Notes under the pieces: model-generated
The model's input: the letters and a program-made list of their open reading frames with translations, nothing else
Database searches by the model: none
What the model was told of the DNA's origin: nothing
Position numbers and translations under genes: made by a program
Shown: piece after piece, positions 7,557 to 16,700 of the stretch
Position numbering within the stretch: position 1 is the stretch's first letter
Layout: every line of letters starts with the position of its first letter
Source of the DNA: CAYYVJ01 sp964475115
GTDB taxonomy: Bacteria; Bacillota; Clostridia; Lachnospirales; Lachnospiraceae
DNA: 25,288 nucleotides
Assembly (NCBI GenBank): GCA_964475115.1
Contig: CAYYVJ010000024.1
Location: 1 to 25,288 of the forward strand
Reading direction: 5' to 3'

Positions 7557-7602
7557 ATTTACCCCTCTTTTTCTTTGGTTGGTAATCTATCCTATATGTG
7601 AA

Positions 7603-7631
7603 ATTATAACATATGGCAATTTCCATTACAA
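7603..7631 (-). promoter_or_regulatory. Candidate sigma-A promoter of the transglutaminase/pilus operon
   Basis: On the minus strand TTGTAA (7626-7631) and TATAAT (7603-7608) are separated by exactly 17 bp. TG one base before the -10 makes it an extended -10 as well. It lies about 46 bases upstream of the lipoprotein ATG, which has GAGGGG as ribosome binding site. It is back-to-back with the argH promoter. Confidence 0.7.
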
Positions 7632-7640
7632 TTCAAATAT

Positions 7641-7672
7641 TTGTAGAAATAATTTAGAGAAAGTGATATAAT
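7641..7672 (+). promoter_or_regulatory. Candidate extended -10 promoter of argH
   Basis: TGATATAAT at 7664-7672 is a perfect extended -10 (TGnTATAAT). The best upstream hexamer, TTGTAG at 7641-7646, has a long 20-bp spacer, so the -35 is weak and the extended -10 would carry recognition. Transcription would start around 7679, inside the adjacent ARG-box-like sequence. Confidence 0.6.
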
Positions 7673-7679
7673 ATATAAA

Positions 7680-7693
7680 TGAATAATTATGCA
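7680..7693. promoter_or_regulatory. Candidate ArgR/AhrC operator (ARG box) of argH
   Basis: The sequence TGAATAATTATGCA matches the ARG-box half-symmetric consensus TGAATnnnnATTCA with a single mismatch (G for T in the right arm). It starts 8 bases after the -10 hexamer and therefore covers the expected transcription start, ending just before the AAGGAGG ribosome binding site. Such boxes bind the arginine repressor with arginine as corepressor. Only one clear box is visible, while many operators have two. Confidence 0.6.
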
Positions 7694-7709
7694 AAAAGGA
7701 GGATTTAAA

Positions 7710-9086
7710 ATGAAACTTTGGGGAGGTCGCTTCACAAAAGAAACAAACCAACTCGTACATAACTTTAATGCTTCCATTTCCTTTGATAGGAAACTATATC
7801 TTCAAGATATTGAAGGCAGTATTGCTCATGTAACAATGCTTGCTAAACAAAACATCCTATCTATAAGTGAAAGAGATCAAATAATCTCTGGCTTAAAAGG
7901 CATTTTAGATGATATTGTGAATAATAGATTAGAAATAGATGATACACATGAAGATATTCACAGCTTTATCGAAGCCCATCTTATTGAACGTATTGGGAAT
8001 AGCGGGAAAAAACTACATACGGGAAGAAGCCGAAATGATCAAGTCGCATTAGACATGAAACTTTATACAAGAAATGAAGTGGTTGAAGTAGACTCTTTGT
8101 TAAAAAGTTTACTCAAAGTTCTCTTAAAAATTATAGAAGAAAATACCACTACCTATATGCCAGGATTTACACATCTTCAAAAGGCACAGCCTACCTCTTT
8201 ATCTCATCATATGAGCGCTTACTTTGAAATGTTTAAACGAGATCGTTCACGCCTAACGGATATCTATCATCGCATGAACTTGTCTCCCCTTGGATCAGGA
8301 GCATTAGCTGGTACAACCTATCCTTTGGACCGAGAATATACCGCAAATTTACTTGGTTTTGATGGCCCGACATTAAACAGTATGGATTCGGTAGCAGATA
8401 GAGATTACTTGATCGAATTTCTAAGTGCTATGTCCACGATCATGATGCACTTAAGCCGCTTTTCCGAAGAAATAATAATATGGAATTCCAATGAATATCA
8501 ATTTATTGAAATAGATGATGCATATAGTACTGGAAGCAGTATTATGCCACAAAAGAAAAACCCAGATATTGCAGAGTTGGTTCGTGGCAAAACAGGCCGC
8601 GTCTATGGTGCTCTAGTTTCACTACTTACGACAATGAAAGGTCTTCCTTTAGCCTATAATAAAGATATGCAAGAAGACAAAGAATTAACTTTTGACGCAA
8701 TTGATACTACGAAAGGATGTATCAGCCTCTTTACCGGTATGATTTCATCCATTACGTTCAAAAAAGACTACATGGCATCTAGTGCAATGAATGGCTTTAC
8801 AAATGCAACAGACGCTGCTGATTACTTAGTTAATAATGGTATTCCATTTAGAGACTCCCACGGTATTATAGGTCAATTAGTTCTATACTGTATTGAAAAA
8901 AATACCTCCCTTTCAACTCTGACTTTGGAAGAATATAAGCAATTTAGCCCTGTATTTAAAGAAGACATCTATGACGCTATTAGCTTAGAATCCTGTGTCA
9001 ATAAACGTAATACTATAGGTGGCCCTGGTGTGGATAGCATGAAAAAGGTGATTGAACTCTATAAAATATATTTAAACGAAAAATAA
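7710..9086 (+). CDS. argH: Argininosuccinate lyase
   Basis: A 458-residue enzyme catalysing the last step of arginine synthesis, argininosuccinate to arginine plus fumarate, as a cytosolic homotetramer. It starts MKLWGGRF, the usual ArgH N-terminus. It carries TGRSRNDQV (about 104-112), GFTHLQKAQP with H155, and the superfamily signature loop GSSIMPQKKNP (275-285) containing the catalytic Ser. The length is normal. The open frame reaches up to 7689, but the ATG at 7710 is preceded by AAGGAGG at ideal spacing. argG is not adjacent. It is transcribed alone from its own promoter with an ARG box, and ends at a strong terminator shared with glgB. Confidence 0.97.
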   Translation: MKLWGGRFTKETNQLVHNFNASISFDRKLYLQDIEGSIAHVTMLAKQNILSISERDQIISGLKGILDDIVNNRLEIDDTHEDIHSFIEAHLIERIGNSGKKLHTGRSRNDQVALDMKLYTRNEVVEVDSLLKSLLKVLLKIIEENTTTYMPGFTHLQKAQPTSLSHHMSAYFEMFKRDRSRLTDIYHRMNLSPLGSGALAGTTYPLDREYTANLLGFDGPTLNSMDSVADRDYLIEFLSAMSTIMMHLSRFSEEIIIWNSNEYQFIEIDDAYSTGSSIMPQKKNPDIAELVRGKTGRVYGALVSLLTTMKGLPLAYNKDMQEDKELTFDAIDTTKGCISLFTGMISSITFKKDYMASSAMNGFTNATDAADYLVNNGIPFRDSHGIIGQLVLYCIEKNTSLSTLTLEEYKQFSPVFKEDIYDAISLESCVNKRNTIGGPGVDSMKKVIELYKIYLNEK

Positions 9087-9112
9087 GCTTCCTAACCATA
9101 TCTGTCTCTAGT

Positions 9113-9146
9113 AAAAAAATCGACACCATACAGTGTCGATTTTTTT
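9113..9146. terminator. Bidirectional intrinsic terminator between argH and glgB
   Basis: An 8-bp perfect stem, ATCGACAC (9119-9126) with GTGTCGAT (9133-9140) and a six-base loop, is flanked by a run of A on the left (9113-9119) and T on the right (9140-9146). It therefore works as a hairpin plus U-tract on both strands, ending argH from the left and glgB from the right. Confidence 0.93.
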
Positions 9147-9168
9147 CATAATCATTATGACTAATATT

Positions 9169-11481
9169 TTAGGCATGTGATTCTTTCATGATTTCTTTTT
9201 TTATTTTTTCTACTTGTTTACTTGTCTTTTTTGCTGCTACTTTCTTTGCTTTTGCAGCTTTATTATCTATTACCTCTTCTTCTACCGGCCTATAATGAAA
9301 AATGCTCATACCCATTGGAGGAACCTTAATCGATATGGAATTTGTTCTATCATCGCACTCTGATTTCTTTGACTGCTTTAATCTTGGATTAACTTCTCCA
9401 TTTCCTCCGAATTCGATCTTATCGCTATTAAAGATTTCTTTATATTTCCCTCTATATGGCACTCCAATCTTATAATTCGTATGAGTAACCGGTGCAAAGT
9501 TGCAAACAATGAGTAAAGTGTCTTCCTTTCGTTCCGTTTTCCTTAAAAAGACTACAATATTCTCATTTGCAGAGATATTATTAATCCACTCAAACCCTTC
9601 CACCTCATAATCCATTCCATAAAGAGCTTTATTAGATACATACAGCTTATTTAAGGCTTTTAGATATTCCTTGAACTGTTTATTCTCTGGAGATTCTAAC
9701 AGCTCCCATTCTACACTTTTCGCTTCTGACCATTCGCTTAACTGACCTAAATCTTGTCCCATAAACAATAGTTTTTTACCTGGATGAGTCATCATGAAAC
9801 CATATAACACTCTAAGATTATTGAACTTCTTATCTAAGGTATCTCCTGGCATCTTTCCTAACAAGGAAGCTTTTTCATGTACTACTTCGTCATGAGATAA
9901 GGAAAGAATAAAATCTTCACTATAGGCATAAATCATACTAAAGGTAAGGAGATGATAATTCTTATTTCTAAAATAGGGATCGCATTTCATATACTCTAAG
10001 AAATCATTCATCCAGCCCATGTTCCATTTGTAGTCAAATCCAAGACTTCCTTCCTCTATAGGACCCGTAACATTTGGCCATGCTGTAGACTCTTCTGCTA
10101 TTAATACTGCTCCATCTTTTCTTTTTTTTATAATTGAGTTTAAATGTTTTAAGAATTCAATTGCTTCTAAATTCTCATTTCCGCCATATATATTCGCCAC
10201 CCATTCCCCATCATTCTTTCCATAATCCAAATAAAGCATAGAAGCAACCGCATCTACACGAATACCGTCAATGTGGTATTTTTCTATCCAGAACAAAGCA
10301 TTTGCTATTAGAAAATTAGAGACTTCTGGCCTAGCGTAATTATAAATCAAGGTGCCCCAATGTGGATGCTCGCCTTGTCTTGGATCTTTATGCTCATACA
10401 AGCAAGTTCCATCAAATCCTGCCAAACCGAACGTATCTTTAGGGAAATGAGCAGGTACCCAATCTAAAATAACTCCAATACCGTTTTGATGCAACAAATC
10501 AACAAGGTACATAAAATCTTCTGGTCTACCATATCGACTTGTAGTTGCATAATAACCAGTTACTTGATAGCCCCAAGAACCATCATATGGATGCTCCATA
10601 ATTGGCATCAACTCCACATGGGTATATCCCATTTCTTTTATATAATCTACAAGTAGAGGGGCTATTTCTCTATAATTATAAAACTCTCTTCCATCTTCTG
10701 GTCTCTTCCAAGAACCTAAATGCATTTCATAAATTAACATAGGATTTTTTTTTGTATCAAAAGATTTTCGATTTCTCATCCATTCTTTGTCTGACCAAAT
10801 ATATTGATTAATATCATATACAATGGAGGCTGTATCAGGACGTAACTGAGCATATTTAGCATAAGGATCTGCTTTTAAGAAAACCAAGCCACCTTTTGCT
10901 TTTATTTCATATTTATAATGTGTTTCACTTTTTAAACTTGGAATAAATAATTCATGAATACCGGAATTTCCTAATCTTCGCATAGGATGCGTTCTACCAT
11001 CCCATCCATTAAAATCTCCTACTACACTAACTCTTACGGCCATAGGTGCCCAAACAGCAAATAGCACACCTACCGTATCTCCCACCTTCATAATATGAGA
11101 ACCAAGTTTTTCATAAATCTCATAGTGGATTCCTGCATTGAATTTCTTTTGGTCTGCATCAGATATTATAGGCTTATACAAGTACGGGTCTGCCTTTTCC
11201 GTAACAGTTCCATCTTCAAATGTAATATGATATTTGTATTTTGGTATTTTCTTATAGGGTAATACAACAGCATAAAAACCTTCTTCATCTACTAATTCCA
11301 TAAGATATTCTTTATCATTAGCTAAAACGGTAACAGTGCTTGTAGAGGGAAAGAAGCCTTGAATCAAGACTCCATCTTCCACCAAATGCGCTCCTAGAAT
11401 CTGATGAGGTTCATCATGTTCTGAATAAACAATTGCTTCGATTTCTGACCAATTCATAATAGTATACAGCTCTTCTTTCAT
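9169..11481 (-). CDS. glgB: 1,4-alpha-glucan branching enzyme (GH13)
   Basis: A 770-residue glycogen branching enzyme. Two N-terminal beta domains (about 10-105 and 115-225, the second CBM48-like with VGDFNGWDG) precede the GH13 barrel. The catalytic residues are the nucleophile D410 (GIRVDAVASM), acid/base E463 (AEESTAW) and D531 (LSHDEVVHEK). They keep exactly the spacing of the E. coli enzyme (405/458/526). The C-terminal beta domain ends near residue 732, and a Lys/Ala-rich tail of about 38 residues follows, which is not part of the usual fold. It forms alpha-1,6 branches in glycogen. No other glg genes are adjacent. The ATG at 11481 has AAGGGGTGA upstream. A 72-nt gap with a candidate promoter separates it from capA, and it ends at the bidirectional terminator. 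Confidence 0.96.
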   Translation of the reverse strand: MKEELYTIMNWSEIEAIVYSEHDEPHQILGAHLVEDGVLIQGFFPSTSTVTVLANDKEYLMELVDEEGFYAVVLPYKKIPKYKYHITFEDGTVTEKADPYLYKPIISDADQKKFNAGIHYEIYEKLGSHIMKVGDTVGVLFAVWAPMAVRVSVVGDFNGWDGRTHPMRRLGNSGIHELFIPSLKSETHYKYEIKAKGGLVFLKADPYAKYAQLRPDTASIVYDINQYIWSDKEWMRNRKSFDTKKNPMLIYEMHLGSWKRPEDGREFYNYREIAPLLVDYIKEMGYTHVELMPIMEHPYDGSWGYQVTGYYATTSRYGRPEDFMYLVDLLHQNGIGVILDWVPAHFPKDTFGLAGFDGTCLYEHKDPRQGEHPHWGTLIYNYARPEVSNFLIANALFWIEKYHIDGIRVDAVASMLYLDYGKNDGEWVANIYGGNENLEAIEFLKHLNSIIKKRKDGAVLIAEESTAWPNVTGPIEEGSLGFDYKWNMGWMNDFLEYMKCDPYFRNKNYHLLTFSMIYAYSEDFILSLSHDEVVHEKASLLGKMPGDTLDKKFNNLRVLYGFMMTHPGKKLLFMGQDLGQLSEWSEAKSVEWELLESPENKQFKEYLKALNKLYVSNKALYGMDYEVEGFEWINNISANENIVVFLRKTERKEDTLLIVCNFAPVTHTNYKIGVPYRGKYKEIFNSDKIEFGGNGEVNPRLKQSKKSECDDRTNSISIKVPPMGMSIFHYRPVEEEVIDNKAAKAKKVAAKKTSKQVEKIKKEIMKESHA

Positions 11482-11515
11482 TATCTCACCCCTTCGATAT
11501 GATATTCTTACCTTA

Positions 11516-11521
11516 ATTATA
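11516..11521 (-). promoter_or_regulatory. Candidate -10 element upstream of glgB
   Basis: A consensus TATAAT on the minus strand lies about 35 bases before the glgB ATG, in the only sizeable gap of this part of the operon. The -35 at 17 bp is poor (TTTATT). A 9-bp AT-rich inverted repeat (AAGAAAATA at 11523-11531 with TATTTTCTT at 11547-11555) spans the promoter spacer and could be an operator or a weak hairpin. Confidence 0.45.
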
Positions 11522-11553
11522 CAAGAAAATAGTAGAAGAATAAAGATATTTTC

Positions 11554-12753
11554 TTACTTCTCTCTAATTACGCCTTTATAATCTACTTCAATTCCATATG
11601 AAATATCTTCTATGTATTGAAAAAAATCAGATTTTTCTTGTATCTCCATTTCTTTCAGCTGAAATTCTGGCGATGTGAATGGTACAATACTTATAAAAAG
11701 ATTATCTTCCTTTGTGTAATCTGCTTTTAACAACATCCCTTCCTTTATTGTATTTCCAAAAATAAAGTTTCCTAAACTATATATAATCGGTTTTCCTAAA
11801 TAATATTCAAATCCTTGAACTACATGAGGATGACTTCCTATAACCATGTCTGCTCCTGCCTCGATGTATGCCTTCGCCATATTAATCTGATAATTAGCTG
11901 GTCGTTCCTCAAACTCTACTCCCCAATGAACATACACAATCAGCAGATCGCAGAACTCTCTAACTTCTTCAATCTCCTTTAACATCGCGTCAACAGAATA
12001 CGTAGTAAATACTCCTGAAATAGAATTACTAGCATTCCAACTTGCAACAGGAATTACTCTAGACGCAGAAAGAAATCCTACTCTCGTTTCAGATACTTCA
12101 ATAACTTCTAGTTTCTTTGCACGTTCTAGGTTTTCACCTGCACCCACATAAAAAATATCTGCATCATCTAATGTTTGAAAGGTGTCTGATAAAGCTACTC
12201 TTCCATAATCTAATGTATGATTATTTGCTAAACTTACAATATCGATTCCTAATTCTTTTAGTATACTTACTCTACTTGGAGGAGCTTGAAAAGTATATTC
12301 TTTACCTTCCATAGGAGTTCCTCTTTCACTAAATGGAAATTCCTGATTCACCATGGTGATATCTGCATCTTGTAATTTTGTAAGTAAGGATCTTTCAACT
12401 AATCCTTCTATTCCACCATTATTATCATATTGACGCAGAATTGCTCCTGATAGCAGTAAATCGCCACCAAAAATCAAACTAATATTCTCTCTATTATTTG
12501 TTGTTTCTTCTTCCACCACTTCTTCAACTGTTTGTAACTCTGTAGTTTCTGATAAAATAGTTTCTGTGTTTTTTAGCTTGATTCTTTCTTCACTATTAAC
12601 TTCTGTTTTCAGTTGTTTCACCGAATTATTTAATGCTTTATATTCCTTGGCTACATATAATAAGAGAATAATTAGAACTCCTAAAGAAAACATCAAAAAG
12701 GTTAATAACCCAGCCATATAATTTTTCTTGTGCCCTTCTTTTCTTTTCTTCAA
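11554..12753 (-). CDS. CapA-family membrane-anchored metallophosphatase-like protein
   Basis: A 399-residue protein. It has an N-terminal membrane anchor (about residues 13-35), then a charged coiled-coil-like linker to about 90, then a PGA_cap/CapA domain (91-345). The motifs of the calcineurin-like CapA fold are all present: G96-G-D98, N136-Q-E138, A-N177-N-H179, H276-W-G278 and G-S307-H-P-H310. CapA proteins take part in poly-gamma-glutamate export, but many homologues stand alone, as here, without capB or capC, so the biological role is uncertain. The start is TTG at 12753 with AGGATGG eight bases upstream; an ATG at codon 13 would cut into the anchor and has a worse binding site. It lies 17 nt after the exporter-family gene. 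Confidence 0.88.
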   Translation of the reverse strand: MKKRKEGHKKNYMAGLLTFLMFSLGVLIILLLYVAKEYKALNNSVKQLKTEVNSEERIKLKNTETILSETTELQTVEEVVEEETTNNRENISLIFGGDLLLSGAILRQYDNNGGIEGLVERSLLTKLQDADITMVNQEFPFSERGTPMEGKEYTFQAPPSRVSILKELGIDIVSLANNHTLDYGRVALSDTFQTLDDADIFYVGAGENLERAKKLEVIEVSETRVGFLSASRVIPVASWNASNSISGVFTTYSVDAMLKEIEEVREFCDLLIVYVHWGVEFEERPANYQINMAKAYIEAGADMVIGSHPHVVQGFEYYLGKPIIYSLGNFIFGNTIKEGMLLKADYTKEDNLFISIVPFTSPEFQLKEMEIQEKSDFFQYIEDISYGIEVDYKGVIREK

Positions 12754-12770
12754 TTAAAATTCCATCCTTT

Positions 12771-13781
12771 TTATTTTTTTACCGAACGATCTGTTCTATT
12801 CCAATACTCCTCTAACTGTGTTTTTGTAAGATTTTCTACAAACTCTTTTTTTACTACTAAAAAGCTCTCAAACTCATATAATACTTGCAATAACATTGCC
12901 CGATTTTCAAATTCTTCTCTATCAATAGGTAAAGGTTCCAATTTCATTTCTTGCATAATAGAATGTAAACCTTTTAAGAGCTTAATCGCATTGTTGTACT
13001 CATGAAAGGAGTTTCCTGTATTATGAATAAAGTCTGCTATCACATAAGCCTGAGTTGGAATCTTATTCAAATTAGCTATATGAGTTGAAATTCGTTTTAA
13101 TATTATCATTTGATTTTTTCGCATTTCCATATATTGCAAGAAATAAGTAGCCTCACTTTTAAAAGAATTATTGATAATTTCATTAGAATAATCTAGTGCC
13201 TCATTAATATTTTTTCCCAAACTATCAAAATCAATTTTTTCACCTATATTATCAGGGATGTTACACAATAAACTTGCTATCTCTTTTAAAACAATCCTCA
13301 TATCTTCTTCAATGATACCTTGAATCTTTTTAATATGCTTCATTTTACTTGGTATATAGAGATTCAATATGACTCCAATACCAACACCGATAATCATAAG
13401 TTGAAATTCATTCCATATCCAATCTATACTCATACTCTTTTCTATTAGAAAATGTGTAATCAAGACTGCACAAATAGAAAGCCCATCTTCTAAATGAAAG
13501 TAGAAACATAGAGCTACAAATAAGAGCAGGAATATTCCAAAAGTTATTGCCGAGTAACCTAAACCATTTAATACTATAAAAGCCAAGATTACAGCACCTA
13601 TAAATGCTCCAAATCTTTTCAAAGCTATTATTAGTGTTTCTTTTCGTGTATTCTGTATGGTTAAAAGTGTTATGATTCCTGCTGCAGTACTGTATTTTAA
13701 ACCCAAAAGCTCAGACACTATAATGGCTAAACTACTTCCTACCGCAATTTTTAGTATTTTTATGTATGCGCTACGTTCCAT
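12771..13781 (-). CDS. Aromatic acid exporter family (ArAE/DUF939) membrane protein
   Basis: A 336-residue protein. The first about 145 residues form closely spaced membrane helices, starting MERSAYIKILKIAVGSSLAI and including TAAGIITLLTIQNTRKETL, a pattern typical of the YgaE/YqjA-like ArAE_1 family. From about 150 onward it is a soluble alpha-helical domain (MKHIKKIQGIIEEDMR onward), corresponding to the C-terminal domain usual in these Firmicutes proteins. The family name comes from similarity to AaeB-type efflux proteins; real substrates are mostly unknown. It begins 17 nt after polC, with GAGGG before the ATG, so it is probably expressed in the same transcript and at the end of that operon together with capA. 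Confidence 0.85.
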   Translation of the reverse strand: MERSAYIKILKIAVGSSLAIIVSELLGLKYSTAAGIITLLTIQNTRKETLIIALKRFGAFIGAVILAFIVLNGLGYSAITFGIFLLLFVALCFYFHLEDGLSICAVLITHFLIEKSMSIDWIWNEFQLMIIGVGIGVILNLYIPSKMKHIKKIQGIIEEDMRIVLKEIASLLCNIPDNIGEKIDFDSLGKNINEALDYSNEIINNSFKSEATYFLQYMEMRKNQMIILKRISTHIANLNKIPTQAYVIADFIHNTGNSFHEYNNAIKLLKGLHSIMQEMKLEPLPIDREEFENRAMLLQVLYEFESFLVVKKEFVENLTKTQLEEYWNRTDRSVKK

Positions 13782-13798
13782 TCTAATCCCTCTTTCAT

Positions 13799-16700
13799 CT
13801 ATAAATCAAATAATGATAGTTGATTGGATTCAGGTAAATCCTTTATTATTCCCAAGTCTTCCATTAAATCTACTACAGATTTACTCGCTTTCGTCCTTTG
13901 CCTAAAGTCATCTTTTGATAAAAACTTACCTTTTGTTGCCGCTTCCACAATTCCTTCCGCCGCTTTTTCGCCGAGACCATCTACGGTACTCAAAGAAGGC
14001 ATTAACTTACCGTCGATTATTTGAAAACGGCTTGCCTTTGCTTTATACACATCCATTGATACAAACTCAAATCCCCTTGCATACATCTCTTGGACTATTC
14101 TCATATCTCTTAATGTATCTTGTTCTTTTTTCGTTAAAATATCTGCTCTTTTTTTGTAATCTGCCAAAAAGTATTCTAACTTCTCTCTACCCTGACACAT
14201 AATTTCATAACTAAATCCAGAAGCTCGAATGCTAAAGTAAGAAGCATAATACGCCAAGGGATAATGTATTTTACAATATGCAATCCTCCAAGCCATCATA
14301 ACGTAAGCAGCGGCATGAGCTTTAGGAAACATATATTTAATCTTTTTACAAGAAAATATATACCAATCAGGTATTCCTGCATCGACCATAGCTTCTTCCC
14401 AATCAGGTTTTAGGCCTTTTCCTTTTCGAACCGATTCCATAATCGTAAAGGATAATTCTTTATCTACTCCCATTTGGATCAAATAGGTCATAATATCATC
14501 ACGAGTACAAATCGCTGTAGAAATCGTAGCCTTCCCTTCTGCAATCAAGGTTTGAGCATTTCCTAACCACACGTCTGTTCCATGAGACAGACCTGATATT
14601 CTAACAAGATGGGCAAAGCAAGTAGGCTTTGCATCCATAACCATCTGCATAGCAAAGTCTGTACCAAATTCCGGTATACCCAAAGCACCCAATTTACATC
14701 CACCAATATCTTCAGGCATAATACCCAAGGCATGTGTATTCATAAATAAGGACATAACCTCTTTACTATCAAGAGGTATTTTTCTTGCATCAATTCCTGT
14801 TAGATCTTCAAGCATACGTATCATAGTAGGATCGTCGTGCCCAAGTATATCTAATTTAAGTAAATTATGATCAATTGAATGATAATCAAAATGTGTAGTT
14901 ACAGTCTTCGTTGTCATATCGTTGGCAGGTCTTTGTACAGGTGTAAAAGAATAAATCTCCTCCCCATGGGGTAAAACAATAATTCCACCTGGATGTTGGC
15001 CTGTGGTTCTTCTTACTCCAACACATCCCTGAACCAAACGATTAATCTCACTCTTACGTTTTCTGCTTCCTCTTTCTTCAAAATAATTCTTTACATATCC
15101 AAAAGCTGTTTTATCTGCCAAGGTACCTATTGTACCTGCTCTAAAGGTCTGGCCTTCTCCAAAAATAAATTCCGTATAATCATGAGCTTTACTTTGATAT
15201 TCACCAGAGAAATTCAAGTCGATATCCGGCTCCTTATTCCCCTTAAAACCTAAAAAAGTCTCAAATGGAATATCAAATCCATCCTTTTCCAGTTTTTGAC
15301 CACACTCTGGACAATCTTTATCTGGCATATCACAACCAGCTCCACCAGCATATGCTTTTACATCATCAGATTCAAACTCACTATAATGACATTTTGAGCA
15401 ATAGTAATGAGGGCTAAGTGGATTTACTTCCGTAATTCCTGCCATTGTTGCCACAAATGAAGAACCAACCGATCCTCTTGAACCAACTAAGTAACCATCC
15501 TCTACGGACTTCCATACAAGCTTTTGAGCAATAATATACATTACTGCAAAGCCATTTGAAATAATAGAATTTAGTTCACGTTCCAAGCGTTCTTCTACTA
15601 TCTCTGGTAGGTTTTCTCCATATAATTCATGAGCTTTTACATAACATATATCACGAAGAGTCTTATCTGAATCTTCAATTACAGGAGGGCATTTATCTGG
15701 GCGAACAGGTGATATGCGTTCACACATGTCCGCTATCTTGTTTGTATTTGTAATAACTACCTCTTCTGCCTTTTCACTCCCTAGATATTGAAATTCCTCT
15801 AGCATCTCCTCTGTTGTTCTAAAATATAATGGTGGTTGATTATCTGCATCCTTAAATCCTTTTCCTGCCATAATAATTCGACGATATACTTCATCTTCAG
15901 GATTTAAAAAATGCACATCACAAGTAGCAACAACCGGCTTATTATATAATTCTCCTAACTTAACAATCTTTTTATTTATCTCAATTAGTTCTTCCTTGGA
16001 ATTTACTGCTGGGTCTTCTCCTCTTAGCATAAAGTCATTGTTCCCTAAAGGCTGTATTTCTAAATAATCATAAAAGTTCACTAACCTTATGATCTCTTCT
16101 TCAGAAGCACCTCTGAAAATCGCTTGATAAAGTTCTCCTGCCTCACATGCCGAACCTATAATTAATCCTTCTCTATATTTCATCAATTGACTTTTTGGTA
16201 TCCTTGGATTCCTATGAAAATATTTAATATGAGAAAAAGATATTAAACGGTAAAGATTGACCCTTCCTATCTCATTTTTTGCCAAAATAATAACATGGCG
16301 GCTTGGAAGCTTATTCACTGCTGACTCAGACATAGCCCCAATTTCTTTTATTTTATCTAAAGTATATACTTCTCTTTCTTTTAACATAGTTATAAAAGCT
16401 TTGAAAATTTCCGCTGTAGCACCCGCATCATCTACAGCGCGATGGTGATTCTCTAGCGAAATCTTTAATGCTTTTGCTACCGTATCTAACTTATATCTGT
16501 TTAATGAAGGAAGCAAAATTCGAGCAAGTCCTACCGTATCTATGACTGTATTTTCAAATTCTAATCCCACTTTTTCTCCGTTTACATGAATAAAACTCAT
16601 ATCAAAGCTTGCATTATGAGCAACTAAAATAGAATCCTTACTAAATTCCCAAAACTTAGGAAGGACTTCCTCTATTTTTTCAGCAGCTAATACCATTTCA

